From Ctena decussata (taxonomy: Eukaryota > Mollusca > Bivalvia > Lucinida > Lucinidae), in assembly GCA_963989385.1 (NCBI GenBank), contig OZ022508.1, positions 54,847,087 through 54,911,086 of the forward strand: 64,000 nucleotides of DNA. Direction: 5' to 3'. The position numbers and the translations under genes are program-made. The notes beneath the pieces were generated by a model that ran no database searches, was not told where the DNA came from, and was given only the letters and a program-made list of their open reading frames with translations. Positions 22,977 to 34,059 of the stretch are shown one piece after another; the first letter of the stretch is position 1; each line of letters starts with the position of its first letter.

Positions 22977-23177
22977 AGAGCTCTAGATAAGAGGGCGTAT
23001 TTGGTGATAATTAGGGATAATTTTTGTTAATTCTGCATAAAAACATATGTTGTGACCCCTCATCTGAACCGTCTCGACGAGACGGTTCAGATGAGGGGTC
23101 ACAACATATGGTTTCGATGAGAAATAAGAAAAATTATCCTTAATTATCATCAAATACGCCGTCTTATCTAGAGCTCT
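22977..23177. mobile_element. palindromic MITE, family C, copy C5 (near-perfect)
   Basis: The best preserved copy: agagctctagataagagggc at the left is mirrored by its inverse at the right, and the centre ctgaaccgtctcgacgagac folds back on gacggttcag. Complementarity continues a few bases outside (catatatc / gatatatg), so the insertion point was itself palindromic or the true ends lie further out. Inter-arm identity suggests a recent copy. Confidence 0.85.
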
Positions 23178-23712
23178 GATATATGCTTTGAGACTAGTTT
23201 GATCACAATGTGCCTCATTTGCATAATTTACAAATGCCTAATGAATCTACTGAATTTGAGCCGTGAATCCGTAACGCTTGATTCCCTAAAACATAATTTA
23301 TACTTAAATAGAATTTACACAACTCAACATTTGTAGAAACGGAATGTCATAAATAAAACATTACACATATACAGATATGATAATAAATTACGCAATGAAA
23401 AATAGATCCTCGACATATATATATGCAGCAAATATGTACAACTACAATGGCTATATTACAATGACATTTGGTTTAGTATTACTTATATGTCAAATTCACA
23501 CAATATGTATCAAACATGGTGTACATGATCCCGAACATGTCTGAATGCTCACACACACACCCTGCATCCAAGTCAGTTTCTGCATACACACCCTACATCC
23601 CAGTCATGCATCCTAGCCAACTTCAGAGCTCAATAGAAATGTTTCAAAATGAAACTGTAATATTTAAATGTCCCACCTAACCAAGAGAAATTCTTTGATA
23701 CACCATCACCCA
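23178..23712. other. AT-rich sequence between MITE copies
   Basis: Nothing recognised except short dinucleotide-rich tracts (cacacacacacc near 23552). This lies 0.5-1 kb after the Onecut stop and may be transcribed as 3'UTR. Confidence 0.4.
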
Positions 23713-23898
23713 GCGCTCAAGGCAAAGCTGGACTGGGGCACTGATCCTTGAGATAATATTTCTCATATCTCCATAAAACTATGATAAGCCCCTAAGAGCT
23801 GCCTGTCTGAGGCAGTTCTCAGTTGCAAAACATAAGTTCTGATGCAGAGAAACTTATCTCAGAATTATCATCAAACCCCTAGATTATCCAGAACTCTG
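23713..23898. mobile_element. palindromic MITE, family C, relic C6
   Basis: Diverged copy: cagcgctcaaggcaaagctg at the left; gaggcagttctcagttgc in the centre; tagattatccagaactctg at the right. Closest copy to the Onecut stop codon (about 360 bp). Confidence 0.6.
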
Positions 23899-24254
23899 CT
23901 ATCACCAGCCTTGAAGAGAGTAACACATCTTTAAGCTGTCACCTGACATCTTCTCAAATGATGTCATCGAACAGTTGTATGAATGGATTTAAACTGATTC
24001 ACTTTAAATGATCAATTTTAATGACAGGATAGAAATGCACATGAATTGCAGTGAACCATTATCTCACAGCTTCATAGATATGGCATGTATCAAACCAGAG
24101 GTACACGTAAGTAGCACAACACCATTTCAGGAGTCACTATCTCGAAAAATTCACACTGTACCGGTACGTCGAGTCTGTACACGGAGCTCTGAACCAGCCT
24201 AAGTTGTTCTACATCATACGCGTAAAAACACAAGAAGAAAACTCAATGTTTGTT
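23899..24254 (-). other. Onecut 3'UTR, proximal part
   Basis: The sequence directly after the stop codon contains no repeat family seen elsewhere in the window and has balanced composition, as expected for a 3'UTR. An ATTAAA hexamer on the minus strand at 24022-24017 could act as a weak poly(A) signal about 230 bases after the stop. Vertebrate Onecut 3'UTRs can be very long, so the true end may lie much further down. Transcript data are not available here. Confidence 0.45.
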
Positions 24255-24532
24255 TCAACTTTTAGACATATTTTCTCTATTATCATTTCCATTATCATCT
24301 CGCCATTTATCTACTGATCTCCGTCGTGCGTTCATGAAAAAATTTGCAACTGTTGTCACCTCAAGACCCAACTGCTGGGCGATGGTAGCCTGCATTTCTT
24401 TTGAGGGACGCTTGGTTTCTTTGAAGATTGCATGAAGTGTACGCCGTTGGATGTCAGTAAACACCAGTCTTGGCTTTTTTGGACCTCGGTTTTCCTGAGG
24501 GGGTGTCGTGTCCAGCTCTTTTCGCTTGTTGG
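24255..24532 (-). CDS. onecut: Onecut/HNF-6 class homeobox transcription factor, last coding exon
   Basis: Onecut proteins are nuclear transcription factors that bind DNA through one CUT domain plus a divergent homeodomain and act in neural, sensory and endodermal differentiation. This exon encodes about 91 residues: a basic linker (NKRKELD), a complete homeodomain (from about KKPRLVF to RRRSVDKW) and a short acidic, Asn-rich tail ending MSKS and a TGA stop. The recognition helix reads NFFMNARRR, with Phe at homeodomain position 48 and Met at 50 in place of the usual Trp/Gln; this F48/M50 pair is the hallmark of the Onecut class. The exon starts after a polypyrimidine tract and AG (minus strand TTTCAG, at 24538-24533), so the exon begins inside a codon whose first base comes from the previous exon. 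The boundary just before the KRKE linker matches the intron position I recall for vertebrate Onecut genes. The upstream in-frame ATG at 24560 lies in the intron and is not a start. The CUT exon is not in the window. No frameshift or stop interrupts the exon. Confidence 0.95.
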
Positions 24533-24535
24533 CTG

Positions 24536-25085
24536 AAATGACATAGAAGATGAATTTCATTATTTTTTAATATCTCCTGTTATAGTCATATACCTACACA
24601 CAACAATTACCATATTTACACTAAGTATTCCAATATGCACAAACAGAAGACCCACATGAGATTTGTGTTATGGACAAGTCTAATCAGGGATCTACACTGT
24701 TTGCAACAGTTTGTGAAATGTCTCTTGAGAGAACAAGTTGATTATTCCCATTCAACATGATAACACTGATTATTTGTCTGAATATTTAAAAATATAGAAC
24801 CCAAATATTCAGACTTCTCAGCCCTTGTCCTATATTTTCAGCCATCCAAGTAGGCACATGATGTCGATGCGACATCATTATCACATTGATGTCTATGCAT
24901 TGTCATTTCGAAGTCATCTGCCTGCTGGGATGGACATTTCCACCTTGAGATTTTGGCAACTGAATTTGTCCTTTCAGGAGATGCTTTATAAAACTTGGCT
25001 AACTCCAACAACAAACACAATGCACAAAGCAGTCTGACTGCGGTCTGCTCTCCAAGAATCTGGCTATTTTGAGTTTGTCAGGTAA
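24536..25085. other. intronic sequence next to the Onecut acceptor
   Basis: Contains the pyrimidine-rich acceptor region on the minus strand (ending TTTCAG) and otherwise AT-rich unique sequence. Overlapping short frames near 24825-25037 show no domain. Confidence 0.5.
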
Positions 25086-25296
25086 TAAGCTTTTTAAGCC
25101 CCAGTGACGCAATTAGCAAAATTTGCAAACAGCGTAGATCCTGATGAGGCGGCTCATAATGAGCCGCCTCATCTAGATCTACACTGTTTGCCCTCTAGTC
25201 TTTGAATTCTCAATATATAAAGGCTTGGACAAGGCATTTTTTTAATTTTTGCAGATGTAAATTTTGTCGTCTGCTTTTTGGTAGTGAAAGAGTTAA
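25086..25296. mobile_element. piggyBac-like MITE (family B), copy B2
   Basis: Almost identical to B1 at 13341-13552 over the whole length (gccccagtgacgcaattagc, central aggcggctcataatgagcc, agtgaaagagttaa). The right TTAA is intact; the left is altered. Confidence 0.85.
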
Positions 25297-25852
25297 ACAA
25301 TGATTTTCTCATTCTAAGCATTATGGTCAATTTTCAAAAACTGATCTGCCATAAAACGTTTTGATGGACTGGCACACAAAGCAGTCCCAGATCAGACTGT
25401 CACACTGCAAGCTGTCTGATCTGGGTAAACATTATTTTGCTCAGGATCTGATGTCAGTTCTGTTGATGTGGTATGGCTAGTACAAGAAATTATAAATTAG
25501 ATTTTTTTTAATGATAGCTGGATTAATGAGATGGCTGCAGGGAATTTGGCGAGGTCCATACAATGTCATGTCAGAAACACAAAAAGAGAAAAAATTTATA
25601 TACATCACAAGCAATCAAGAACGAAATCTGTGACCATCCTACATTTTGGGACAACAGCTGCAGCATGATCCTTTCAGGTATTGTGGTACCCTTTTTATTT
25701 AGTGCTCGTCTAAAACAACCCCAACAATCTAGATCAGTTTTGTAAGAATGATGTAGGATATTGGGTTTAGCCTATGTTATAGAATGACACAACACTGATA
25801 TAGGTAAATTTGGAATCATTCTAGAGGGGGATAAACCCTGTCTTAACCCTTA
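25297..25852. other. intronic unique sequence with a degenerate D hairpin
   Basis: At about 25378-25430, cagtcccagatcagactg / agctgtctgatctggg is a worn family D hairpin. Otherwise nothing is seen. Confidence 0.45.
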
Positions 25853-26055
25853 ATGAGCCAAAAAGCAGACGACAAAATTTACGTCTGCAGAAATTTAAAA
25901 AAATGTTTTGTCCAAGCTATATCATATTGAGAATTCAAAGACTATAGGGCAAACAGTGTAAATCCAGATGAGGTGGCTCATTATGAGCGACCTCATCTGG
26001 ATCAACACTGTTTGCAAATTCAACAATTTTTCATTTTTGGCGCTTTAAGGGTTAA
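25853..26055. mobile_element. piggyBac-like MITE (family B), copy B3
   Basis: TTAACCCTTAATGAGCC ... GGCGCTTTAAGGGTTAA with the central stem gatgaggtggctcattatg / agcgacctcatctgg. TTAA at both ends. Confidence 0.85.
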
Positions 26056-27508
26056 GGTTAAATTACTACAGAACATGTTAGGACAACATAGATGGAGGTA
26101 CATGCATCTGTTAGACTAAGAGCATGCGGTGAGTAATACCATACACCAGATTTCTTTTAATTTGGAAACTTGGTTTGCAGTATGAAATGTTAATACATGC
26201 ATTCACAAAATAAGAAGCAGCTAGTAAAATCTTATGTTAAACGTATCAGTTTTTGCCTGAACAATTTATTTGTTCTCGTATACTAAGAATTAGTTCTCTT
26301 GTTGCTCCATTAGCTACACTGCCATGCTTTATATGAAAACCATAAAGAAAAGTTCTTTGTGCAATACAAATAAATCAATACAAATAAATCTCGAATTCCA
26401 ATTTTTCCTGCCATTCTATATCTGGAGTGACATTACACTAAATAAGGAAATACCATTATTATTCCCATGACATGATACCATATTTCACTGCTTTGTTGAT
26501 CACAACACACGCCATATTTCTTCGAATAAATGCCCCCCTATAATAATAAATTCCCCCCACTTCTACAAAAATTGGCCAAACTTAGGCTTTAGACCACCAC
26601 AATTCGTCATTCATTGCCCAAATTTTATTTTCAAAGTGCCATTTTTAGGATTTGTTAATTGCAACTCATGCTGGGTGGGCACTTATTATAAGGAATATGG
26701 TACTTTGTATTGGTTGTTTTGAGTTTAACGGTTCTTTTAGACAGTATTTCAGTCTATATCTAGCCTGATCTCCCAGAGAGAGGGAGAAAGAAAAGAAATA
26801 CGATAGGGAAGAGAAAAAAACATCCAAACAACCCCTGCCTACACCTACTGCAGCCACAGTAGGCCCTTGCCCTACTATTATCCAAATTAGTAGGACATCC
26901 CGCCACTGAAAGTTACACAGCACCATCACCTGACCACGACCACCCCCATTGTACTTAATAACCAGATTTGAAATTTTTATGAAAGAAAGCCATGAGGTCA
27001 TTATCAGCTTTGGCCTGAGTGCCAGAAACAAATAAATCACACAAGTTTAATCCCGCAGAAATTCTTAAACCCTCGCCCAAACCCGAACCTCATTTATTAA
27101 CCATGCTGATCACCCCAACATATCCAACAAGCTGTAATAAATCTAGACCAAAGTGACGATAGCTGATATGTAATCATAATCATAACCCGCAAATCACCCG
27201 TCAGATGCCGGAATTGCAGAAATATTGACTGTAGTCGAGGTACAACCTTCATATAACTGATAGAAAGCGTAGTGGAAATAATCGGACAGTTGTGCAAATC
27301 AGAATTTAATATGATTAGTAACACCCAAAATCGGAAAGCAAACATGTTGACATTCGGTAACAAATTCATAACAGTGGCATTCCAAATCCAACAACCAGAA
27401 ATCAGATTTTACGATTTTACACCAAATACTTGGATGTTTCAACCATTTCTCAAAACGAGCATTTCATGTTTATTTCTCCAAATGCGGTACGCATTTAATC
27501 AATTTTTG
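26056..27508. other. intronic unique sequence
   Basis: No repeat family recognised. The 124-codon minus frame at 26666-27040 is low in complexity and hydrophobic without a domain. The stretch 27070-27480 is more complex in base usage than its surroundings and could hold a conserved non-coding element. Confidence 0.45.
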
Positions 27509-27576
27509 GCTAGCAGTGTAGATCCAGATCAGACTGCTCCTCAGGAGCAGTCTGATCTCCGTCTACACTGTTTGCC
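27509..27576. repeat. short hairpin, family D
   Basis: gcagtgtagatccagatcag actgctcc / ggagcagtctgatctccgt ctacactg: a near-perfect 28-bp stem. Confidence 0.8.
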
Positions 27577-27866
27577 CTGACACTTCTGTTCAAATTTTTT
27601 CCGCAAATATTGCGTTTCAAATATTTAATAAGCTCTCCGAACACTAATTCTGTTAATCACAAGGTTGTTCAGACTTGAAACAAAGGCTTTCACACCTGTA
27701 TATGATCAGTTATGATTTATGTTGGCAGAGATATCTTGGTGTAAGTAGCAAAACCAAATATTTGAAGATTTTCTGTTCAGCTGGTCTAAAATTAAGTATG
27801 AAATCTTTTCGTTTAAGTGTCTGGGGTTACTGATCTGAAGTGCTAAAACCAGTGATCCGTAAGTTG

Positions 27867-28010
27867 AATGGATAGATGACTTGGTAGTTTTACATCCTTT
27901 TCAGCAGCATTTCAGTCATATCAGGACATTGGAAGGTACTGATGAGGTCCTGTGAAACCAAGAGCCTTGTAGTCACCTTCAGTGGGACACTAACCACATG
28001 GCCATACTGA
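27867..28010 (-). mobile_element. SINE fragment (GGAT-tailed family)
   Basis: gaatggatagatgacttggtagttttacatccttttcagcagcatttcagtcatatcagg on the plus strand corresponds to the tail and central domain of the SINE at 44972-45167. The tRNA-like head is lost or unrecognisable. Confidence 0.6.
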
Positions 28011-28030
28011 TATCTGCCCTCATCAGACTG

Positions 28031-28239
28031 TTAACCCGTAATGCGCCAAAAAGCAGACAACAAAATTTACGTCTGCAGAATTTCAAAATATGTTTCGTCC
28101 AAGCGCTATCATATTGAGAATTCGAATACTAGAGGGCAAAGTGTAGATTCAGATGAGGTGGCTCATTATGAGCCACCTCATCTGGATCTACACTGTTTGC
28201 AAATTTAACTACTTTAATTTTTGGCGCTTTAAGGATTAA
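28031..28239. mobile_element. piggyBac-like MITE (family B), copy B4
   Basis: TTAACCCGTAATGCGCC ... GGCGCTTTAAGGATTAA; central stem gatgaggtggctcattatg / agccacctcatctgg. Confidence 0.85.
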
Positions 28240-28803
28240 TGTACCCTCATCTTATTGTTCCCTGCTGGCATGAGCTTTGGCCACCAGTGCAGATCCCGAT
28301 CAGATTGCTCCTCATGCAAAGCAGACCTGGATAAGATTGCTGGCTTAGTGGCTACACAGTATTTTTTCTTGCCACAACAGAACACCCCTTCAAATGATGA
28401 ATGGATTAGCGCTCCCTAACATCAAAATGAAATCAGCCAGATTTAAGTTAACACATATCCAAAGAGATTTCTTTAGCTCTAACAAACTATAAACATTTCA
28501 TCAATATTTCCAGAAAAAATTCCGTATGAGAGACGGACCATAAATAGTTAAACCTTACATGGAAATTATATGTCTTCTACAGCATAACTTTTGTCTACTC
28601 AAGAAATATGTTCCAAAATGAGCGTAAACTCCGCAAATTTTGTCTGTATGATGGTTAATTACTATTCTACGAAGAAATATTACACCAAATTTGGCCAACT
28701 GCCGAGGACTTAGAAAGGCAGTGGTCATGTCCGATCTCCGACACAATAGGGCTAATTTCAGTAACTATCACATTTGTCTAAAATATTCCAACAGAAATCT
28801 GGA
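28240..28803. other. intronic sequence with a degenerate D hairpin
   Basis: ccagtgcagatcccgatcag attgctcctc at about 28282-28312 is half of a family D hairpin. The rest is unique. Confidence 0.4.
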
Positions 28804-28870
28804 GCAAACAGTGTAGATCCTGATCAGACTGCTCCTCAGGAGCAGTCTGATCAGGGTTTGCACTGTTTGC
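28804..28870. repeat. short hairpin, family D (near-perfect)
   Basis: gcaaacagtgtagatcctga tcagactgctcc folds on ggagcagtctgatca gggtttgcactgtttgc. The stem is about 31 bp. Confidence 0.85.
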
Positions 28871-29671
28871 CAACAGAACTGTATAAGATTTCCTTAAAAG
28901 GACAGAAAGGACTTCTTTGAATGAAAAGACAGGAAAAATCTTGTGGTGTCTAGATGCTTGCGGCAGCTACCGTATTTCACCACAGTAATCACCACTATCC
29001 CCTTCAAGAGCTCTCATTTTCTTGCCAACAATGAAACCTTATGGCCTAAACATACCAATACACAAGATTTAATGAGTTACTTCCGAGAAAGCACGACCCA
29101 GACTGACAGAGGAGGAAGACAAATGTTGGTAACCATGGCAACCACTATTTCCATAAACTGATGTTATGCCTTCCATGCAGACATTTGTAGTAACCTTCGG
29201 GCGTTTACAAGACAATTACGGAAATAAGTGCTGTCTAAAACACTGAGCCGTTAAAAATACACAATTTCATGACAACTTCTCTGTGGTCAGCATGATTTTA
29301 TAAGACTTGATTCTTCATGACACAAATACACCAAATATATCAGATATAGACATCTGGTTGAATTTCAGTTCCCCATGCCAGAGAATCCCACTTCTGACAC
29401 CGCAATTGTAACATGCCAGAGAATCCCACTTCTGACACCGCAATTGTAACATATTTCAGACACCTTTATCTCACCTGGTATCTTCAAATTTGGGCAAATC
29501 TTATGCCTATCATGCTTATGGTACAAAACTGCCAAAAATGTGCACTGATCTGACTGCTCGTTTAGAGAAGTACGATCTGTTTCCATGCATCATCTTGGGC
29601 ATTACTGTCCCAATAGTTGGGGGGGGCATTACCATAACTTTTTTTCATCCATATTCCTTCTGCCACGCTTT
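28871..29671. other. intronic sequence with a 38-bp tandem duplication
   Basis: atgccagagaatcccacttc begins both of two 38-bp copies (about 29375-29450). A further G-run is at 29621-29626. No gene seen. Confidence 0.55.
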
Positions 29672-29844
29672 GACCCTTAAACCACCAATAAAGCAGATAA
29701 AAAAAAAATCATGCTTGCAAGGTTTAAAAAATATTTCAGCCCCTTTTCCATATGATGAATTCAAAGAAAAGTAGATCCAGATGAGGTGGCTCATCTGAAT
29801 CTACACTGTTTGCAAATTAACTATTTTTGTTTTTGGTGCTTTAA
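29672..29844. mobile_element. piggyBac-like MITE relic (family B)
   Basis: cccttaaaccaccaataaagcag ... gatccagatgaggtggctca tctgaatctacactgtttgc ... tttttggtgctttaag; one central arm is shortened and the TTAA ends are eroded. Confidence 0.7.
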
Positions 29845-30380
29845 GCCGAGCAAAATGACCCTATTTACTTTGGCAAATTTCCTTCCGGCAAAGCAAAGCT
29901 TTTGATTTGTTAACCTCAGATAACATCACGCTTTCTGAAACAGCCATCCCATCAAACATGGTACTGTTATAACCATAAGTATCAGCACCAATGTAGGGCT
30001 CAGCAAACAGCACAGACCGAGATCTGACAGCTCCTAGAGGAACAGTCAATTATGTTCTACACAGTCTGACGTTCAGTCTGCAGTTTTTCGTCACTTTGAC
30101 AAACAGGAAAATCAAACTGTGCGTATTATTTTTTAAAATTGCAGTAATTTGTTAAATTGTCCCGAAATTCAGTGTAACTATGGCAGTCAGATCTAAGAAA
30201 CTTCCAAATATGAAATCAATATTAACATGCTATGAATATAAACACTCAAAAGAAGGAGCACTTAATTTCACGTGTGTCCTATTTACATTCGGCTACTTTT
30301 CTAAATGATACATTATCTAAACGACTCTTGAAAGGTTAGAAAAGGAAACTGACATGCTGCATAAAAAATGAATTACATTT
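29845..30380. other. intronic unique sequence
   Basis: Includes a worn D-type hairpin at about 30006-30060 (cagaccgagatctgacagct cctagaggaacagtc). No gene recognised. Confidence 0.4.
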
Positions 30381-30616
30381 GAGCCGCGACACGAGAAAAC
30401 CAACAATGTGATTGTGCGCCCTGCGTAGACTCAGATCAGCCTGGACATCCACCCAGTCTGGTCAGACTCTTCGTTAAGTGCTTAAAGGGTAGCTAAGGGA
30501 CTGAGCTACCTCCATGCGAACAGCGAAGACTCTGATCAGACTGGGCGGATGCCCAGGCTGATCTGAGTCTGCGCTGAGCGCACTACCACATTGTTGGTTT
30601 TCTCGCGTCGCGGCTC
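30381..30616. mobile_element. palindromic MITE, family A, copy 3
   Basis: Best copy of the family: gagccgcgacacgagaaaac at the left is mirrored by gttttctcgcgtcgcggctc at the right, with internal agactcagatcagcctgg and its inverse. ATTT flanks both sides, a possible target duplication. Confidence 0.8.
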
Positions 30617-31268
30617 ATTTGTCAAATTAGATAATTGCTTCAGAAATGCAGTTTTTTGATGTTCATGTAAATATGCTTGTCATTTACTGAAATGTCTATT
30701 AAGAAATGCTTTATTTTTTCTGATGTGTACGAAATAATAATGACATGCATTTTCTGATGTTAATGGGATTTTTATATAGCAATCAGTTAATGTTAGAAAT
30801 GCTTTTTTTCTAATATTCATGGGCTTTATATATCACTTTAGAAATGCATTTTTTGGATCAAAATTTTCTTAATATTACTTTAGTCATGAAGCTAGTGGGA
30901 CATGTATGAAGAAGTCTCTAGCTAGGCCAAGCTGATGGACCATGGAATTATGGCAGTTGAGTTTATGACATAATTTGACTGAAACCAAAATATGCTGCAA
31001 CACAATTACACTAAAAGAATAGAAACTTGCAATCCTGTTCTCCCATATACAATACAAGCAACGAACAATATACATAATCTATATGGCGGCCAACTTTCCA
31101 ACCAGTAACTAATGACTCCCGAAACAGACATCAAACTCGGAATATTACTATAACCCATTCATGTTTATGTCTTTTACAGTGCCCTAGACATTTTCGATGC
31201 TATAATGGAGGCTCATTTCCACACAAATCACATGATGCAAGCAAATGACCACTATGTGAACTGAATCC
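30617..31268. other. intronic AT-rich sequence
   Basis: The word gaaatgc followed by T-runs recurs four or five times at 30645-30860 (cagaaatgcagttttttgat, aagaaatgctttattttt, agaaatgctttttttc), forming a loose ~50-bp repeat. Otherwise unique. Confidence 0.45.
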
Positions 31269-31469
31269 AGAGCTCTAGATAAGAGGGAGTATTTGATGAT
31301 AATTAGGGATAATTTTTGTTAATTCTGCATAAAACCCTATGTTGTGACCTCTCATCTGAACCGTCTCAGCGAGACGGTTCAGATTAGGGGTCACAACATA
31401 TGGTTTCGACGAGAAATAAGAAAAATTATCCTTAATTATCATCAAATACTCCCGCTTATCTAGAGCTCT
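31269..31469. mobile_element. palindromic MITE, family C, copy C7 (near-perfect)
   Basis: Very close to C5 (same internal words ttttgttaattctgcataaa and aaattatccttaattatca). Central stem ctgaaccgtctcagcgagac / gacggttcag. Confidence 0.85.
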
Positions 31470-31776
31470 GTGAATCACAATACTTGTCCACCGTAATACA
31501 CTAATGTCACTATGCTTCACATGCATGTATAGTGAAAGGATACAGTGTTATAATAATGTTATACTGCTTTGCAATGAACTCCTATTTGCTTCTCTGAATA
31601 AGGGAGCTCTTTGAAATGGAGTCTACTCTTAAAAGAAAGAATTTGCTCCTAGAAGAGCAAATTCTTTCCTTTAAGAGTTGACCCCTACTGAGAAGGGGCG
31701 CAAGTTTGTGTGAACTGAATACTTGTCCACCGTAATACACTATGCTATGTTTTACATGCATGTATAGTGATAGGAT
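31470..31776. repeat. direct repeats (about 70 bp) flanking a hairpin
   Basis: 31470-31541 and 31710-31776 share tacttgtccaccgtaataca and catgcatgtatagtga. Between them 31621-31682 is a strong hairpin (cttaaaagaaagaatttgctc / gagcaaattctttcctttaag). The word gtgaactgaat also occurs just left of MITE C7 (31257), suggesting a local rearrangement. Confidence 0.7.
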
Positions 31777-32886
31777 GCATTTGTCTTGTCAGGAAACACA
31801 TAATGCAACACTATGCCTTTTTTCATGCTTTGAGAATGTGCTTTTTTCAAACGACAATTACATTCGAAGCTCTTTTTTCCGCATTATATCATATATGAAC
31901 TACATTATTTACTGTTTTATGTGCCTTAGGCCTTTACTGCCTTAGGCCTATGGATATACAATGTTTGTTAGTGTTTGGCATTGTTTATCAACTGCATATT
32001 TCGAGACTGGGAACTGACCCAGAAGTGAACAAGCTGACCATCTTTTTCCCAGAGCTTCACAACAAAAGGTAACAGCAAACTGTAACCTTTCGGGCTTAAA
32101 ATTCTGACAAATTTCCTTATCAAATTTAAGATTTGATTTAGTGAATGGATGTAACATACATGTAATTTCTTTGTCAAAGATTAAATAAATGTGAAAGCTG
32201 ATGGATTTTGCAAAAGAACTGGAAGCTAATCAGGTGTTAATATGGTCGGCTCAAATTTTGGTGTGTTCCTTGCTCCAAATGACATCTTTTCACAATCAAT
32301 TTATATGCGACATTATCAAACATAATATATAGCACACCTCTGAAGTTCTCTAGATCCACTCCATCTTTGTAATAATCTATCACAAAGTTCCCTCACACGG
32401 AGCCATCTTTCTGCTTCAGTGTTCACTTCAACACAATTTCATGTCTGAGCAGAAAAACAGAATTTTGCAATCATCGCAACAATTGGGTGTTGTTCAAATG
32501 AACCTAGGAGCGCTGGAACTGAAAAATCAAGTAAGCCACAGCATGTGAAAAAAGACAATTTGGCACATACAAACCACAATGACTCAGAGCAACATGAGTA
32601 TTGGGAAAGTCCAGTCAGGCTCATCCTTGGGGCAATCAGCGATCTTTGGGCCCTGCGGAATCAATATAACAAACTGTGTAGATTCTGTGAGATGAAGTGC
32701 TTTCTGACCTGAGTCTTTATTTTCGCTGCAACGCTACGTTTTTATTATGGAGTACACTACACTGATTAAATTCATCCCACCGGTGGGAGCATACTGTTAT
32801 TATCCGAAACAATGAGACACAATGTTTAATTACCGAAACTATCCGAAAGCTCCATGAGTAATGCGTCCAAAAACTGCTGATGGATT
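31777..32886. other. intronic unique sequence
   Basis: No repeat family or domain recognised; short overlapping minus frames at 31948-32177 and 32439-32624 lack motifs. Confidence 0.45.
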
Positions 32887-32947
32887 GGCAAACAGTGCAG
32901 ACCCTGATCAAACTGCTCCAAATCTAATCAGAGTCTACAATGTTTGT
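32887..32947. repeat. short hairpin, family D (worn)
   Basis: ggcaaacagtgcagaccctg atcaaactgctcc ... aatcagagtctacaatgtttg; one arm is partly lost. Confidence 0.55.
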
Positions 32948-33322
32948 CCAGACATTACCAATATTTTCGGACACTACCATGTGTAATATTAGGAGTTTGT
33001 GTTTCACGAATGTTATTATACTCAATTACGGTAGATTTACAACAAACAAGATGACATGTATTATGAGCTCGGAATATAAATTTATGCCATTTCTAGCAGA
33101 AACACAAAATTACCAGTAATATAGGTCAAAGCATCGTTAATGTAGTCCTGGACATCTCAAGATTCTTGCTGTTAATAAAATATTCAGTTCCAATCCTAAT
33201 ATTAGCGGCCAACAAAAGTGTAGTTCTGCTAACTTTTTGAAGACAACAAATATGTAATTTTAGGTTTATTTTAGAGGTCAACAAACATGGATTTCAATTT
33301 CATTTCTCAGACATCAGATACA

Positions 33323-33484
33323 CAGTAGAACTTCAATGGCTCAAACCCTGATGGCTTGTAAACCCTGGCTGACTAGAACTCTTTCCTTGGTCCCTAGAGG
33401 TCACTTTATATAGAAATTAACCCTGGATGGCTAGAACTACCCTTGGCTGGAACTAATTTTCATGAAGCCAATGAAGTTTTACTG
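33323..33484. mobile_element. Tigger/pogo-like MITE, short copy
   Basis: The left end cacagtagaacttcaatggc and the right end gccaatgaagttttactg are inverted and match the ends of the element at 538-1044; internal words (ggtccctagaggtcacttta, tggctagaacta) correspond to its ggtccctagggtacatttt and ggctcgaacta. Heavily shortened. Confidence 0.7.
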
Positions 33485-33854
33485 TACATCGCAAGCTGCA
33501 CCAATGTGTAATTAAACGAACGGTCAGACATTGAACTGCAAATGGAACTAAAGGCGAAAAAGCATGAACGAACTGTGTAGAGATTAGGTGAACTTGTGGT
33601 AAATAAAGATTAAAAATTATGTTGCCAAACAAAACAAGGCAGTTTTTCTCCCACTGCCGTACTCCTTAAATATCATAGAAGAAATTTATGAAAATTACAA
33701 TAGCAAGAATACTCTATAAGCCCCAGGAGAACATAGAAAGCCAGCATGTTTCTAGTAACAGACCATGCGAGTCCCATGGTACAACCAAAGTTGTAAATGC
33801 TTCCACACATGAAACTGCCGAGTTACAGCCAAGAAAATGATCCATTCTCAAGAC
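33485..33854. other. intronic unique sequence
   Basis: Nothing recognised. Confidence 0.4.
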
Positions 33855-34059
33855 TTAATGCACCAAAACTGAAAACAGTTGAATTTGCAAACAGCGTAGA
33901 TCCAGATGAGGCGGCTCATCATGAGCCGCCTCATCTGGATTTATACTGTTTGCCCTCTTGTCTTTGAATACTCATCTTTGATGTAGATTGGACAAAACAT
34001 TTTTTAAATACTGCAGACGATAATTTTGTCGTCTGTGTTTTTGGCACTTAAAAGGGTTA
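33855..34059. mobile_element. piggyBac-like MITE (family B), copy B6
   Basis: TTAATGCACCAAAA ... TTTTTGGCACTTAAAAGGGTTA; central stem gatgaggcggctcatcatg / agccgcctcatctgg. Confidence 0.8.

Noticed and set aside
24255..24560. A single-exon homeobox gene starting at the ATG at 24560
   Set aside because: The nine codons before the linker match a splice acceptor (polypyrimidine tract and TTTCAG) and not the Onecut protein; the CUT domain would also be missing.
26666..27040. 124-codon minus-strand frame
   Set aside because: No domain or homology recognised, biased hydrophobic and Ser/Phe-rich composition from pyrimidine tracts; not supported as a gene.
28804..28870. pre-miRNA gene
   Set aside because: The same hairpin occurs at several loci in the window and shares its outer word with a MITE family, so it is a repeat.
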